Below are positions 42,586-50,679 of a stretch of 64,000 nt of DNA, in pieces. The stretch is taken from positions 1-64,000 of the forward strand of contig CBFHAI010000011.1 in the NCBI GenBank assembly GCA_965653565.1. Direction: 5' to 3'. This DNA is from JALCLA01 sp965653565. Lineage in GTDB: Bacteria; Pseudomonadota; Gammaproteobacteria; Xanthomonadales; Xanthomonadaceae. Positions within the stretch are counted from its first letter, which is position 1. The number at the start of each line of letters is the position of its first letter. A program made the position numbers and the translations under genes. The notes under the pieces are model-generated. The model was not told the DNA's origin, searched no databases, and saw nothing but the letters and a program-made list of their open reading frames with translations.

Positions 42586-43536
42586 TCAGCCTGGCGCCGG
42601 CGCGGTCCCAGTGGCCGGTGTCGTAGCGCCGTCGCCGCAATAGCGGGCACGGAATTCCATCGCGCGCGGCATCAATTCCTGCAGGCGCTGGATGCGGCTG
42701 GTGCCGCTCGGGTGGGTCGACATGAATTCGGGCGGGTTCTGGCCGCCGCTGGCCTGGCCCATGCGTTCCCACAGGCCGATCGCTTCCTGCGGGTTGAAGC
42801 AGGCGGCGGCGGCGATCATCAGGCCCACTTCGTCGGCTTCGGTTTCGTGGTCGCGCGAGAACGGCAGCATCACGCCGTATTGCACGCCGGCACCGAGCGC
42901 GGCCATTACCATGCGTTGCTGGTCCGGATCCATGTCGCCAACGGCGACGCCGGCCGCGATCGATCCGATCTGCGCCAGTTTCTGCTGTGCCATGCGTTCG
43001 GCGCCGTGGCGCAGCAGGGCGTGCGCGATTTCGTGGCCCATCACGGCGGCCAGCGCGTCCATGTTCTGCGCCACCGGAATGATGCCGGTGTAGACCGCCA
43101 TCTTGCCGCCGGGCAGGCAGAAGGCGTTGGCCTGTTCGGATTCGATCACCGACACGTCCCACTCGAACGCATCCCACTGCGTGATCGGCTGGGTGCCGCG
43201 CTGCTGCGCCAGATCGGCTTCGACCTGCGGCGCCACGGCGACCAGACGGCGCGCGATGTCGCGCACCTGATTGGGCAATTCGCCGCTGGTGACGACGTCG
43301 GATTGCGAGAGGATTTCTTCGTAGGCCTGCAGGCCGAGCGCGGCCTCCTGCTCGACCGAGGAATCGATCAATTGCTGGCGGCCGGTGAAGGCGGCGTCCT
43401 GGCGGTTGGATATCCAGTAATAGCCCGCGTACAGCGCGAACAGGATCAACACCCACCAACGAAAACCACCGCGGCGGCGGACGGCGGTGCCGCCTACGCC
43501 CTGCGGATCGACACGGCGACGACCGAACGGATCCAT
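42586..43536 (-). CDS. M48-family metallopeptidase
   Basis: 316 residues from ATG 43536, with AGGAG upstream. One membrane segment at about 26-44 (WWVLILFALYAGYYWI) precedes the peptidase domain. The zinc site HEIAH is in VMGHEIAHALLRHGAERM and the third ligand in HETEADEVGL. PGGKMAVYTGII is typical of the LoiP/BepA/YcaL group. Those act in envelope protein quality control, so a periplasmic role in clearing misfolded outer-membrane proteins is likely. The N-terminus is Arg-rich, consistent with an inside-positive anchor. There is no TPR tail, unlike BepA. Confidence 0.9.
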   Translation of the reverse strand: MDPFGRRRVDPQGVGGTAVRRRGGFRWWVLILFALYAGYYWISNRQDAAFTGRQQLIDSSVEQEAALGLQAYEEILSQSDVVTSGELPNQVRDIARRLVAVAPQVEADLAQQRGTQPITQWDAFEWDVSVIESEQANAFCLPGGKMAVYTGIIPVAQNMDALAAVMGHEIAHALLRHGAERMAQQKLAQIGSIAAGVAVGDMDPDQQRMVMAALGAGVQYGVMLPFSRDHETEADEVGLMIAAAACFNPQEAIGLWERMGQASGGQNPPEFMSTHPSGTSRIQRLQELMPRAMEFRARYCGDGATTPATGTAPAPG

Positions 43537-43676
43537 GCGCTGCTCCTGATTGCTATGTGCCTCGATGCGGGTGCATCGGTGCGATGTGCAAAGTGCCGGC
43601 GCTTTCCTCCCGCGTGCAACTTACCGTGCGCGGACGCCGCTTGCACCCCGGGCGCGCGCCGCCGTAACGGACCGGT

Positions 43677-45590
43677 TCAGTCCGGACCTGCGGCAGGCAA
43701 CAGTTCGCGCACCACGCGGAAACCGAGACGCGCGTTGGTGCTGCCTGGCGTCGAGCTCAGGCGGAACGCCGAGCGTGCCTGGTCGGGCGCGCTGGCCCAC
43801 GAGGCGCCGCGGATCACGCGCCGGTTGCAGCCCGGATTGACCCACGGCGAACCGTCGGCCGGCGCGCGCGAGTAGCTGTCGTGCCAGCAATCCTCGACCC
43901 ATTCGGACACGTTGCCGTCGATGTCGTGCACGCGGAAACGGTTGGGGTCGTAGCTGCGCACCGGCGCCGGGCCCCAGTGTCCGTCGTCGTAATCGGCGAA
44001 GGCTTTCGACCAGCTGCGCTGGGTGTCGGAACGATCCTTGTCACCGGTGAGATTGGCGACCACGCGTGCCGGCGCGTCGTCGCCCCACGGATAGCGCGTA
44101 TCGCCGCCGGCGCGCAGCACGTATTCGAATTCGGCTTCCGACGGCAGTCGATACGCCGCGCCGGTTTCGCGCGTCAGCCAGTCGGCATAGGCCTTCGCAT
44201 CGTTCCACGACACGTGCACCACCGGCAGGTTGCCGGCCGCGCGGCGGCCGCTGTGATCGTCTTCCCACCCGACGGCCGCGCGCTCGGCCATGCTGCCGGT
44301 GCGTTCGTCGTAAATGGTGCTTCGACCGGCTTGATAGGCGCTGGCGACGTAGCCGGTCGCTTCGACGAAGGCGCGGAATTGCGCCACCGTGATCTCGGCG
44401 CGCGCGATCGCGAAACCGCGTGACAGCGTGATCTCGTGCTGCGGACCTTCGTTGTTCTTGCGATCGTCCTCGCCGCGCGGCGACCCCATGCGGAAAGTGC
44501 CGATCGGAATCACCACCAGTTCCGGCGCATTGCCGCCGCCGGCGAGCGCATCGGAAATACTTTGCGCCGGCGCGAAGTTGCCGTAAACGCGTGCGTTCTC
44601 GATACGCAGGCGGAATTCTTCGATGCCCTGCGCTTGCGCGGATACTCGTCCGAGCTGTTCGAGCAGGCTTTGCGCGAGGTCCAGATCGCCCTGCTCCACC
44701 GCGGCCAGGCCTCGTTGCAGCAACTCGCTGGCGCGGCCCTGACGCATCTCGACGATGCGCGTGCTGGCGTTCTGCACGCTGCCCGAACCGGGCCGCACGC
44801 GTGCGGCTTCGGCCAGCAGGCGATCGGATTCGCCGTAGTCGCCGGCTTCCGCCGCCGCGGTGGCGCGCGCCACCAGATCGCTTTCGATTTTCGCCAGCGC
44901 CGCCTGCGCGCCGGCATGATCGGGCACACGCTGCAACACCTTGCGATAAAGCTCGGCGGCATTCGCGCCGTGCGGATCGAGCAGGCGACCGTTGGCGGCA
45001 AGACGATCGGCTTCCACCATCGTGAGTGCGATTTCGCGCGCATCGTCGACGCGCTGCGCGTAATCGGCGACGGCCGCATCGTCGGGCCGCAGGCGCTGCA
45101 GCACCGGCAGAACTTGCGCGGCGGCATCGAGCCGACCTTCGTCGAGCGCCAGCGCACCGCGCGCGAGCAACGATTGCACGATGCTTTCGATGCCCTGCTT
45201 GGCGCGTTCGTTGTCGGCTTCGTGTTCGAGCACCGACAGATACAGGCCGAGCGCGTTGTCGTCGCCGCTTTCGATGCGGCCGGCGGCGAGCGATGCATCG
45301 GCGCGGCGCAAGGTGTCGTCGAGGCTTTCCGCTGCGGTCGGCGCGACTTCCGGTTCCCATTCCTGCGGCGCGGCGGTGGCGTCGATTTCCTGCCGGCGGC
45401 GCTCGGCTTCGGCGTCGTTGGCGGCGACATCGGGCGCCGCTACGGCCGGCGCCGCGGGCGCCTGAGTTGCCGGCGCGGCCTCGCGCGGCGGCGCGCCGGC
45501 CAACGGCGGCGCTTCGGGCTCGCTGCAAGCGCCGAGCAGGCCGGCGGCGAGGCCCACGGCCAGGATGCGTCGGATCGGCTTCAAGCGCAC
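43677..45590 (-). CDS. FGE/SUMF1-fold lipoprotein with TPR-like helical region
   Basis: 637 residues from GTG 45590, which follows GGAGGAAGGA; an ATG at 45620 is possible but has no ribosome site. Lipobox GLLGAC places it as a lipoprotein. Residues about 100-370 are helical, TPR-like repeats. Residues about 380-635 form an FGE-sulfatase/SUMF1 domain (IGTFRMGSPRGEDD, LPVVHVSWNDAKAYADWL, DIDGNVSEWVEDCW, RRVIRGASWASAP). The Cys pair expected just after the RGGSW motif of true formylglycine-generating enzymes is missing, and no sulfatase is nearby. It is more likely a binding or non-haem-iron-type member than an FGE. It is divergent from rnd. Confidence 0.83.
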   Translation of the reverse strand: MRLKPIRRILAVGLAAGLLGACSEPEAPPLAGAPPREAAPATQAPAAPAVAAPDVAANDAEAERRRQEIDATAAPQEWEPEVAPTAAESLDDTLRRADASLAAGRIESGDDNALGLYLSVLEHEADNERAKQGIESIVQSLLARGALALDEGRLDAAAQVLPVLQRLRPDDAAVADYAQRVDDAREIALTMVEADRLAANGRLLDPHGANAAELYRKVLQRVPDHAGAQAALAKIESDLVARATAAAEAGDYGESDRLLAEAARVRPGSGSVQNASTRIVEMRQGRASELLQRGLAAVEQGDLDLAQSLLEQLGRVSAQAQGIEEFRLRIENARVYGNFAPAQSISDALAGGGNAPELVVIPIGTFRMGSPRGEDDRKNNEGPQHEITLSRGFAIARAEITVAQFRAFVEATGYVASAYQAGRSTIYDERTGSMAERAAVGWEDDHSGRRAAGNLPVVHVSWNDAKAYADWLTRETGAAYRLPSEAEFEYVLRAGGDTRYPWGDDAPARVVANLTGDKDRSDTQRSWSKAFADYDDGHWGPAPVRSYDPNRFRVHDIDGNVSEWVEDCWHDSYSRAPADGSPWVNPGCNRRVIRGASWASAPDQARSAFRLSSTPGSTNARLGFRVVRELLPAAGPD

Positions 45591-45697
45591 TCCTTCCTCC
45601 ACCCGGCGGTTGCGGGACATGCATCATGGGTCGAGGCCGCGCCTTGGCCTGCGGGCTCGAACTTAGGCTATTGTCGCGGCCTTATCAACCGAACGGA

Positions 45698-46795
45698 ATG
45701 CAAACTTCGATGGCCGATTGGATCGCCTCGGCGGCGGAACTTCAAACGCGCCTGGCCGAACTCGACGAGGCACCGGTCGCGCTCGATACGGAATTCATCC
45801 GCGAAAAAACCTACTACCCGCAACTGGCGCTGGTGCAGCTCGAAGCGCGCGGCGAAATCCTGCTGCTCGATCCGCTCGCGCTCGGCGATGCGCAACCGCT
45901 GCAACGCCTGCTGCGTTCGCCCGCGCTGAAGATCATGCACAGTCCGAGCGAAGATCTGCAAACCTTCAAACACGCCTACGGCGCGCTGCCGCGGCCGATG
46001 TTCGACACCCAGACCGCAGCGGCACTGGCCGGCATGGGCAGTGGCCTGGGCTATCAGGCGCTGATCGAAAAACTGCTGGGAATCCGCTTGGAAAAAGGCG
46101 AAACGCGTTCGGACTGGATGCGCCGGCCGCTGTCGGAATCGCAACTGCATTACGCCGCCGACGACGTGCTGCATCTGCGCGCGGCCTGGCAGATCCTCGA
46201 TACGAAACTGCGCGACCTGGGCCGGCTGGACTGGTTGCAGGAAGAATGCGAGCGGCAACTGGTGGCGGCCGAGCGCGAAGAAATCGACGCCAATCCGCAT
46301 CTGGCGATGCGCAGCGCCGCGCGGCTGCGTCCCGAGCAACAGGCGCGCCTGCGCCGCCTGCTGATCTGGCGCGAAGACCAGGCCCGCCGCAGCGACAAGC
46401 CGAAAAGCTGGGTCGTCGACAACGAATTGATCGTCGACATGGCGCAACGCCAGTTCGCCACCCGCGTCGATTTCGACAGCTATCTCAACGCCCGTCCGAA
46501 CGCTCCGCGCCGCACGCGCGACGAACTCTGGCAGGTGCTGTCGGCGCCGCCCGGCGAGGCCGACCGCCACATCCCGCTCGCCCTCGCCCCCGATCCGCGC
46601 TGGCGCGAACCGCTCAAGCGCATGCAGGACGCGATCGCCGTGCTGGCCGCCGAACTGAACCTCCCCGAAGGCCTGCTCTGCGCGCGCCGCCACGTCGAAA
46701 CCTACCTGAGCACGCGCGATTGGCCGCGCGCCCTCGACGGCTGGCGCCGCCCCCTGCTGGAACCCCGACTCGCGCCGCTGCTGCCGCCGGGCTAG
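45698..46795 (+). CDS. rnd: Ribonuclease D
   Basis: 365 residues from ATG 45698; an ATG four codons on (45710) also fits the family. The DEDDy exonuclease motifs are visible: ALDTEFIREKTYYP, HSPSEDLQTF and YAADDVLHL. HRDC domains follow, with RPEQQARLRRLLIWREDQAR at about 210. The protein trims 3' ends of tRNA precursors and other RNAs. It ends 40 nt before tRNA-Ala, an apt position for a tRNA-processing exonuclease. Confidence 0.93.
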   Translation: MQTSMADWIASAAELQTRLAELDEAPVALDTEFIREKTYYPQLALVQLEARGEILLLDPLALGDAQPLQRLLRSPALKIMHSPSEDLQTFKHAYGALPRPMFDTQTAAALAGMGSGLGYQALIEKLLGIRLEKGETRSDWMRRPLSESQLHYAADDVLHLRAAWQILDTKLRDLGRLDWLQEECERQLVAAEREEIDANPHLAMRSAARLRPEQQARLRRLLIWREDQARRSDKPKSWVVDNELIVDMAQRQFATRVDFDSYLNARPNAPRRTRDELWQVLSAPPGEADRHIPLALAPDPRWREPLKRMQDAIAVLAAELNLPEGLLCARRHVETYLSTRDWPRALDGWRRPLLEPRLAPLLPPG

Positions 46796-46816
46796 GCAAA
46801 GCCGGCGGCGCGCCTT

Positions 46817-46822
46817 TATAAT
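46817..46822 (+). promoter_or_regulatory. Perfect -10 box of the tRNA promoter
   Basis: TATAAT lies 13 nt before tRNA-Ala. A weak -35 (TAGGCA, 46793-46798) sits 18 nt upstream, overlapping the rnd stop. This should drive tRNA-Ala transcription. Confidence 0.65.
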
Positions 46823-46835
46823 CGCGCCCCTTCGT

Positions 46836-46911
46836 GGGGCGGTAGCTCAGCTGGGAGAGCGCTGCGTTCGCAATGCAGAGGTCGGGAGTTCGATCCTCCT
46901 CCGCTCCACCA
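46836..46911 (+). tRNA. tRNA-Ala (CGC)
   Basis: 76 nt with encoded CCA. Acceptor GGGGCGG pairs with CCGCTCC. The anticodon loop TTCGCAA gives anticodon CGC for GCG, a very frequent codon at this GC content. The T-arm contains GTTCGATCC. Confidence 0.95.
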
Positions 46912-46919
46912 CGAACCGA

Positions 46920-46954
46920 AACGAAAACGGCGCCCTCGCGGCGCCGTTTTCGTT
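46920..46954 (+). terminator. Terminator of tRNA-Ala
   Basis: AACGAAAACGGCGCC and GGCGCCGTTTTCGTT form a 15-bp perfect stem around a five-nt loop. The TTTT lies inside the descending arm. It separates the Ala and Arg tRNA genes into different transcripts. Confidence 0.85.
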
Positions 46955-47005
46955 GGCGCAGCAACATCGTCGCCGCCCGCCGAGTCCCTTATCATCTGCC
47001 GCCAT

Positions 47006-47082
47006 GGCCCCGTAGCTCAGCTGGATAGAGCGTCCCCCTCCTAAGGGGAAGGCCGCGCGTTCGAATCGCGCCGGGGTCACCA
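47006..47082 (+). tRNA. tRNA-Arg (CCT)
   Basis: 77 nt with encoded CCA. Acceptor GGCCCCG pairs with CGGGGTC. The anticodon loop CTCCTAA gives CCT for AGG, a rare codon. tRNA-Arg(CCT) is a common integration site for islands and phages, and the sequence right after it is degenerate. Confidence 0.95.
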
Positions 47083-47094
47083 TAAATAAAGGGG

Positions 47095-47458
47095 GTTCTG
47101 CGCCACTCCCTGAGCCCCGCATCGGTGGCCTTGTCGACGAACCAGTCCGGCCCGTCGAACGCCACCACGCCCCGCGCCGGCTGCCGGAATATCTCGGCAG
47201 GCCGCACATGGCGAACTCGCACGCGACGAGACTGCGCCCAGCGGTCCGCGTAGTACGTCTGCAATAACGAATCTCCGCGACGCACCGCTCACAGTGCACG
47301 CGATCGAGGACGTTCGTTACGAACGACTTGTCGTTGAACGACTTCGCGCCGGTCACGATCAGGGTCAGCGCCAAGCCCTCGCGTTCCAACTCACGGACTT
47401 CCTGGGACCGTTTCCATTTCCAGTGCTCGAAGTCTCGATCGCGGGTGTTGAAGCCCAT
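47095..47458 (-). pseudogene. Decayed SLOG/DUF2493-type gene fragment
   Basis: One frame from about 47458 reads ALTLIVTGAKSFNDKSFVTN then VLDRVHCERCVAEI, which matches the start of DUF2493 (YspA-like SLOG) proteins. Near 47250 the reading must shift frame to continue as YADRWAQSRRVRVRHVRP and ARGVVAFDGPDWFVDKATDA. The glycine-rich GGARGAD motif expected between them is missing. Frame and motif loss point to a pseudogene. Its 3' end abuts tRNA-Arg without a clean stop. The neighbouring 47459-47779 contains no gene I can support. Confidence 0.5.
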
Positions 47459-47779
47459 GGAGATTCACGACCGCGGCTAGCTCAGGTCACCGCGCCCTGA
47501 CCTGCACAACGAGGATGTGAGGTTCTATCCCATTACCGAAGCATGTTAGGCGTAGAGGGCGCGGTGGCGGGTTCTCGGGCCGCCGCCATGGCAGATGCAG
47601 GGAGAAGCATTGTCGATAATCCAGGCAGTTGCGCAAGGCAGTTACCAGAAGCGCTCACAGGGTGAGAATTCTTCATCGGATACTCCGTGATCGCGTTCAC
47701 GCGATCGAACAATAAAATAGCAACAAAGACTCAGTCGCGCCGTAGCTTTCAGGCCGCAGGGGAAGGCCAATAGCAACGG

Positions 47780-48433
47780 ATGACCATCATGAAAACCTTA
47801 GCTTTGAACGGTGTCTTGGCAGCTTGCGCGCAGCGATCGCAAGGGTTGTTTCTGGGTTCAAAAGGTTGCGTCGGAGGAAACAAGACGAAGAATCGAGTAG
47901 CGAGCCTAGGGCTTTCCGCATTGGCTGGCATGCTGGTGTGCACTTTCGCCAACGCGCAATCGGTGTCGATTGCCGGTTACGCTGACCCAAGCTGCACGAA
48001 CATCGTGAACTCCGTGGGTGCAAATGGCGACCAGTACCTCACGTTTAAGCCGAACGGCACGTGGGAACTTGGCGAAACCGAAATGGGTGTCGGCAATGTT
48101 CTCGATACCGGCACTTGGACTAGCGGCACGTTCAATCCGTCCAATTACGAAATCAGAGCAGTCGGGACGTTTTCATATGATCACGAGTCCGGTGGTGGGC
48201 CGAGTTGTCAGGACCCCGACAACTACTACGAGGACGGCTTCGACTCTGGTTGGGAAACGCTGTCGTCGAACTTCACCATAGGGGTGTCGGCGTATACGTA
48301 TAAAGATGTCCAATGCTACTGGGCGCAGGACATTAACCAGTTCTCCGGCAGCATCGAGATCAGGCAGATCTCCAACCACACCAACGCTTCATCCACCGGC
48401 GTCAATCTTTGCGTAATTGGCTACGCGAATTAA
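47780..48433 (+). CDS. Unknown, probably secreted protein of atypical composition
   Basis: 217 residues from ATG 47780 with GGGGAAGG about 12 nt upstream; ATG 47789 is an alternative. A hydrophobic stretch ending CTFANAQS at about 60 looks like a signal peptide, which would make an unusually long leader unless a later start is used. The mature part is rich in Gly, Ser, Asn, Tyr and Trp (FKPNGTWELGETEMG, DTGTWTSGTFNPSNY), with six Cys, suggesting an extracellular beta-rich protein. GC and codon use (AGA, CCA, ATA) differ from the flanks, consistent with transfer. I do not recognise a family. Confidence 0.6.
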   Translation: MTIMKTLALNGVLAACAQRSQGLFLGSKGCVGGNKTKNRVASLGLSALAGMLVCTFANAQSVSIAGYADPSCTNIVNSVGANGDQYLTFKPNGTWELGETEMGVGNVLDTGTWTSGTFNPSNYEIRAVGTFSYDHESGGGPSCQDPDNYYEDGFDSGWETLSSNFTIGVSAYTYKDVQCYWAQDINQFSGSIEIRQISNHTNASSTGVNLCVIGYAN

Positions 48434-48542
48434 GAGACAGCTCGATCATGGTCATGTTCTCGTTATGGAAGCGCGTTGGCCTGCTCGCCGCAGCGTTTGG
48501 TGGGCGGCCGGGTGTTCGTATTCCCCTCGGGAGGATGAGCCT

Positions 48543-48564
48543 CATAGTGCCAAGCGGCACTATG
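48543..48564. other. Perfect 9-bp inverted repeat
   Basis: CATAGTGCC and GGCACTATG flank an AAGC loop. It lies about 110 bp after the atypical secreted gene, in sequence without a supported gene (48434-49014). AAAAGA follows, so it is not a standard terminator on the plus strand. Confidence 0.55.
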
Positions 48565-48763
48565 AAAAGACCTGCGATTGAGCAAGCCGCGCCATCGGCA
48601 ACTTCATGGTCCATCGGCTCGTCTGAGCGGATGCCCACGTCGTAGGTCGTTCAAGCGCGCGGGGAAGCTTACCGAGACTCCTTGCAAGTAATTGACCTTG
48701 CGCTGAGCTGACCAGCTCGCATCGTGGCCGCTTCAAGCTGGCCGAGTAATGAGGCCCGCTCTT

Positions 48764-48798
48764 GTTCATGCTGCGACTTCTGTCGTCGCAGCATGAAC
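48764..48798. other. Perfect 14-bp inverted repeat with 7-nt spacer
   Basis: GTTCATGCTGCGAC (48764-48777) and GTCGCAGCATGAAC (48785-48798) are exact reverse complements. This could be a strong RNA hairpin or a dyad recognised by a protein. It lies in the same gene-poor region as the shorter dyad at 48543. Confidence 0.65.
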
Positions 48799-49014
48799 TT
48801 CTCGATTCTCAAGACACATGAGTGGCGCTGCGTTTAGACGAACGACCGGGCCGCGCTTGACTCGGTGGTCCAGCAAAAAGAGTTTTGTCCTGCTCGCATT
48901 GCGATCAAGCTTTGGAGAACGGCGCCTCTGACTCGTCGGGGATGCAACGCGCGTCCGTGGTTTACGCCGACGCAAAACGGCCACCTGCCGCAGGCGGATC
49001 AACGAAGAGCCGGC

Positions 49015-49764
49015 TCACTCTCCCACCGGCGCCACGCCGAGATACCGCTGGAACATCAGTGTCGACTCGGCGACGAAGCGGCCGGCGCCCAATTGCGGCG
49101 GGATGCGATCGAACAGGATCGCGGTCTGTACGGATTGCAGGAAGGTGAACAGGCCCAGCGAGAGCGCCAGCCGCGGTTCGGGGTGCACGATTTGTTCGCT
49201 GCATTCGCCGAGCCACTGATGGATCGCGGTCATGAGTTCTGTCGCGCGCGCGTCGTTGGGGGCGGGGTCGGTCGATTGCGCGTGACCGACAACGAGGGCG
49301 CGCATCAGGCGCCGGTGAGTTTGCTGATTGGTGGCGAAGGCGTCGAGCAAGCCAGCAATGCGTTCGGCGAGGCCGGCTCCCTGCCAGCGCGGCAAGGCGA
49401 GGAAGGCTTTCATGCGCTCGAGCTGGCGTTCGTGCACACGTTCGAGCACCAGCGGCAGCAGCGATGTCTTGCCCTGGAAGCGCTTGTAGATCGCGCCCAC
49501 CGAAACATGCGCGCGTTCGGCGATGTGTTCCATCGTGATGCCGTCCGGATTGCCCTCGCCGAGCAAGGCTTCGGTCGCGGCGATGATGCGTTGCTGGGTG
49601 CGTTCGCTGCGCGGTTGCAAGGCGGGCAACGGTTGGGTCGAGACGCGCTCGGCCGAAAGATGGTTGCCTGAAGAACGGCTGCTTGACACACGCTTGCCTG
49701 ACGCACGTTCGCCTGCAGCAAGTTCGCCCGAACCAAGGCGGGTTGAAACACGTCGGCTTGGCAT
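49015..49764 (-). CDS. TetR-family transcriptional regulator with repetitive N-terminal extension
   Basis: 249 residues from ATG 49764. The HTH (RSERTQQRIIAATEALL, GITMEHIAERAHVSVGAIYKRFQGKTSLL) begins only at about 52. Residues 1-48 consist of five-residue units of the form x-S-x-x-R (VSTRL, ASGKR, VSSSR, LSAER) encoded by a 15-bp degenerate repeat. The real start could be a downstream TTG near the HTH. The C-terminal domain (about 110-245) is the variable ligand-binding part. It is divergent from the CPBP protease gene, with 93 bp between starts, so it probably controls it and itself. Confidence 0.82.
   Translation of the reverse strand: MPSRRVSTRLGSGELAAGERASGKRVSSSRSSGNHLSAERVSTQPLPALQPRSERTQQRIIAATEALLGEGNPDGITMEHIAERAHVSVGAIYKRFQGKTSLLPLVLERVHERQLERMKAFLALPRWQGAGLAERIAGLLDAFATNQQTHRRLMRALVVGHAQSTDPAPNDARATELMTAIHQWLGECSEQIVHPEPRLALSLGLFTFLQSVQTAILFDRIPPQLGAGRFVAESTLMFQRYLGVAPVGE
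49665..49760. repeat. Degenerate 15-bp tandem repeat
   Basis: About six units such as TGCTTGACACACGCT, TGCCTGACGCACGTT and CGCCTGCAGCAAGTT follow each other. They encode the N-terminal extension of the TetR protein. In another minus-strand frame they read ADVFQ, ALVRANLLQANVRQ and ASVCQAAVLQATIF, which matches the A(D/N)LxX pattern of pentapeptide-repeat proteins. Confidence 0.65.
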
Positions 49765-49857
49765 TCGTGGCTCCGGCGAAGCGCGGGCGGCGCAAATGGA
49801 TAATGCGGTTCGCTTTTCGCGCCGGCAAGCTGCACGCCCTTTCCGGAGATCGATCCC

Positions 49858-50508
49858 GTGCTGCGCCAGATAGCGATCGTAGTTGCGGTTTTCCTCATCA
49901 CCTTGTTCGGTCTGCGCGCGGTCGGCATGACGATGGCCGGCCCCGTTGCCTTAGCGCTGGCGTGCATCGCGGCCTGGGCTTGCCTGCGGGCCGCGGGCGA
50001 ATCATCGCAGGCGCTCGGATTGGCCCGGCCGGCGCATCTCGGGCGAACGCTGCTGGCGGGCCTGGGCTATACCGTGGTCGGCTATCTCGCGGCGATCGCC
50101 GCCACCCTGCTGGCGACTCGCATCCTGGGCTGGTCGCCGGTGCAATCGGCGCGTCTGGCAACGATCGCCGGCAACCCGCTCGTGCTGGCCGGTTGGCTCG
50201 CCATCGCGTGGACCACCGCGGCCTTCGGCGAAGAAGTGCTGTATCGCGGCTTCCTGCTCGGGCGCCTGCGCGCACTGTTGGGAACTTCGCGCGCTGCCGC
50301 CTGCATTGCCGTGGCGCTGCAGGCAGTGGCATTCGGGTTCAGTCACGCCTATCAGGGTGCAACCGGAATGCTGGTCAGCGGCACGCTCGGGCTGGTGTTC
50401 GGACTCCTCTACTTGCGGGCGAAGTCGCTATGGCCGCTGGTGATCGCGCATGGACTGATCGATACGGTCGGCCTGGTGGCGGTGTACGCGGGGGCGTTGC
50501 AGACCTGA
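49858..50508 (+). CDS. CPBP-family intramembrane glutamic protease
   Basis: 216 residues from GTG 49858. Six or seven hydrophobic segments. The CPBP/ABI motifs are EEVLYRGF (motif 1), FGFSH (motif 2) and HGLID (motif 3), as in Rce1-type glutamic proteases. Bacterial members process or protect against peptides such as bacteriocins, but the substrate here is unknown. It is divergent from the TetR gene. The start is weak in ribosome-site terms, so initiation could be up to a few codons away. Confidence 0.85.
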   Translation: MLRQIAIVVAVFLITLFGLRAVGMTMAGPVALALACIAAWACLRAAGESSQALGLARPAHLGRTLLAGLGYTVVGYLAAIAATLLATRILGWSPVQSARLATIAGNPLVLAGWLAIAWTTAAFGEEVLYRGFLLGRLRALLGTSRAAACIAVALQAVAFGFSHAYQGATGMLVSGTLGLVFGLLYLRAKSLWPLVIAHGLIDTVGLVAVYAGALQT

Positions 50509-50628
50509 GTACGCGAGCCGGATGCGGCCGGCGGTTTCGCGGATGTCGGCAAAGGTGAGAATTTGGGAGTGCGGTCAATCGAATGGTCTCGCGATTGCCG
50601 CGGCGACAAATCGACGCTGCAAACAAAA

Positions 50629-50655
50629 ACGGGCGGGCCCGCAGGGCCCGCCCGT
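50629..50655 (-). terminator. Terminator of the EF-hand protein gene
   Basis: GGGCGGGCCC and GGGCCCGCCC with a GCA loop form a 10-bp perfect GC stem, extended by AC/GT. On the minus strand it is followed by GTTTTTGTTT. It lies 25 nt beyond the stop at 50680. Confidence 0.85.
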
Positions 50656-50679
50656 TGTCGGATCGTCGCGTATTGCGCG

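Noticed and set aside
46847..47458. 203-residue open frame on the minus strand as an intact gene
   Set aside because: It runs through both the Arg and Ala tRNA genes and loses its DUF2493 similarity near 47250; only a pseudogene call is supportable.
48409..48645. 78-residue open frame on the plus strand
   Set aside because: No ribosome site, no conserved motif, and a counterpart of similar length on the other strand; not supportable.
47083..49014. Integrase or attachment-site repeat for an island
   Set aside because: No integrase and no second copy of the tRNA-Arg 3' end were found by eye; the island idea rests on context only.
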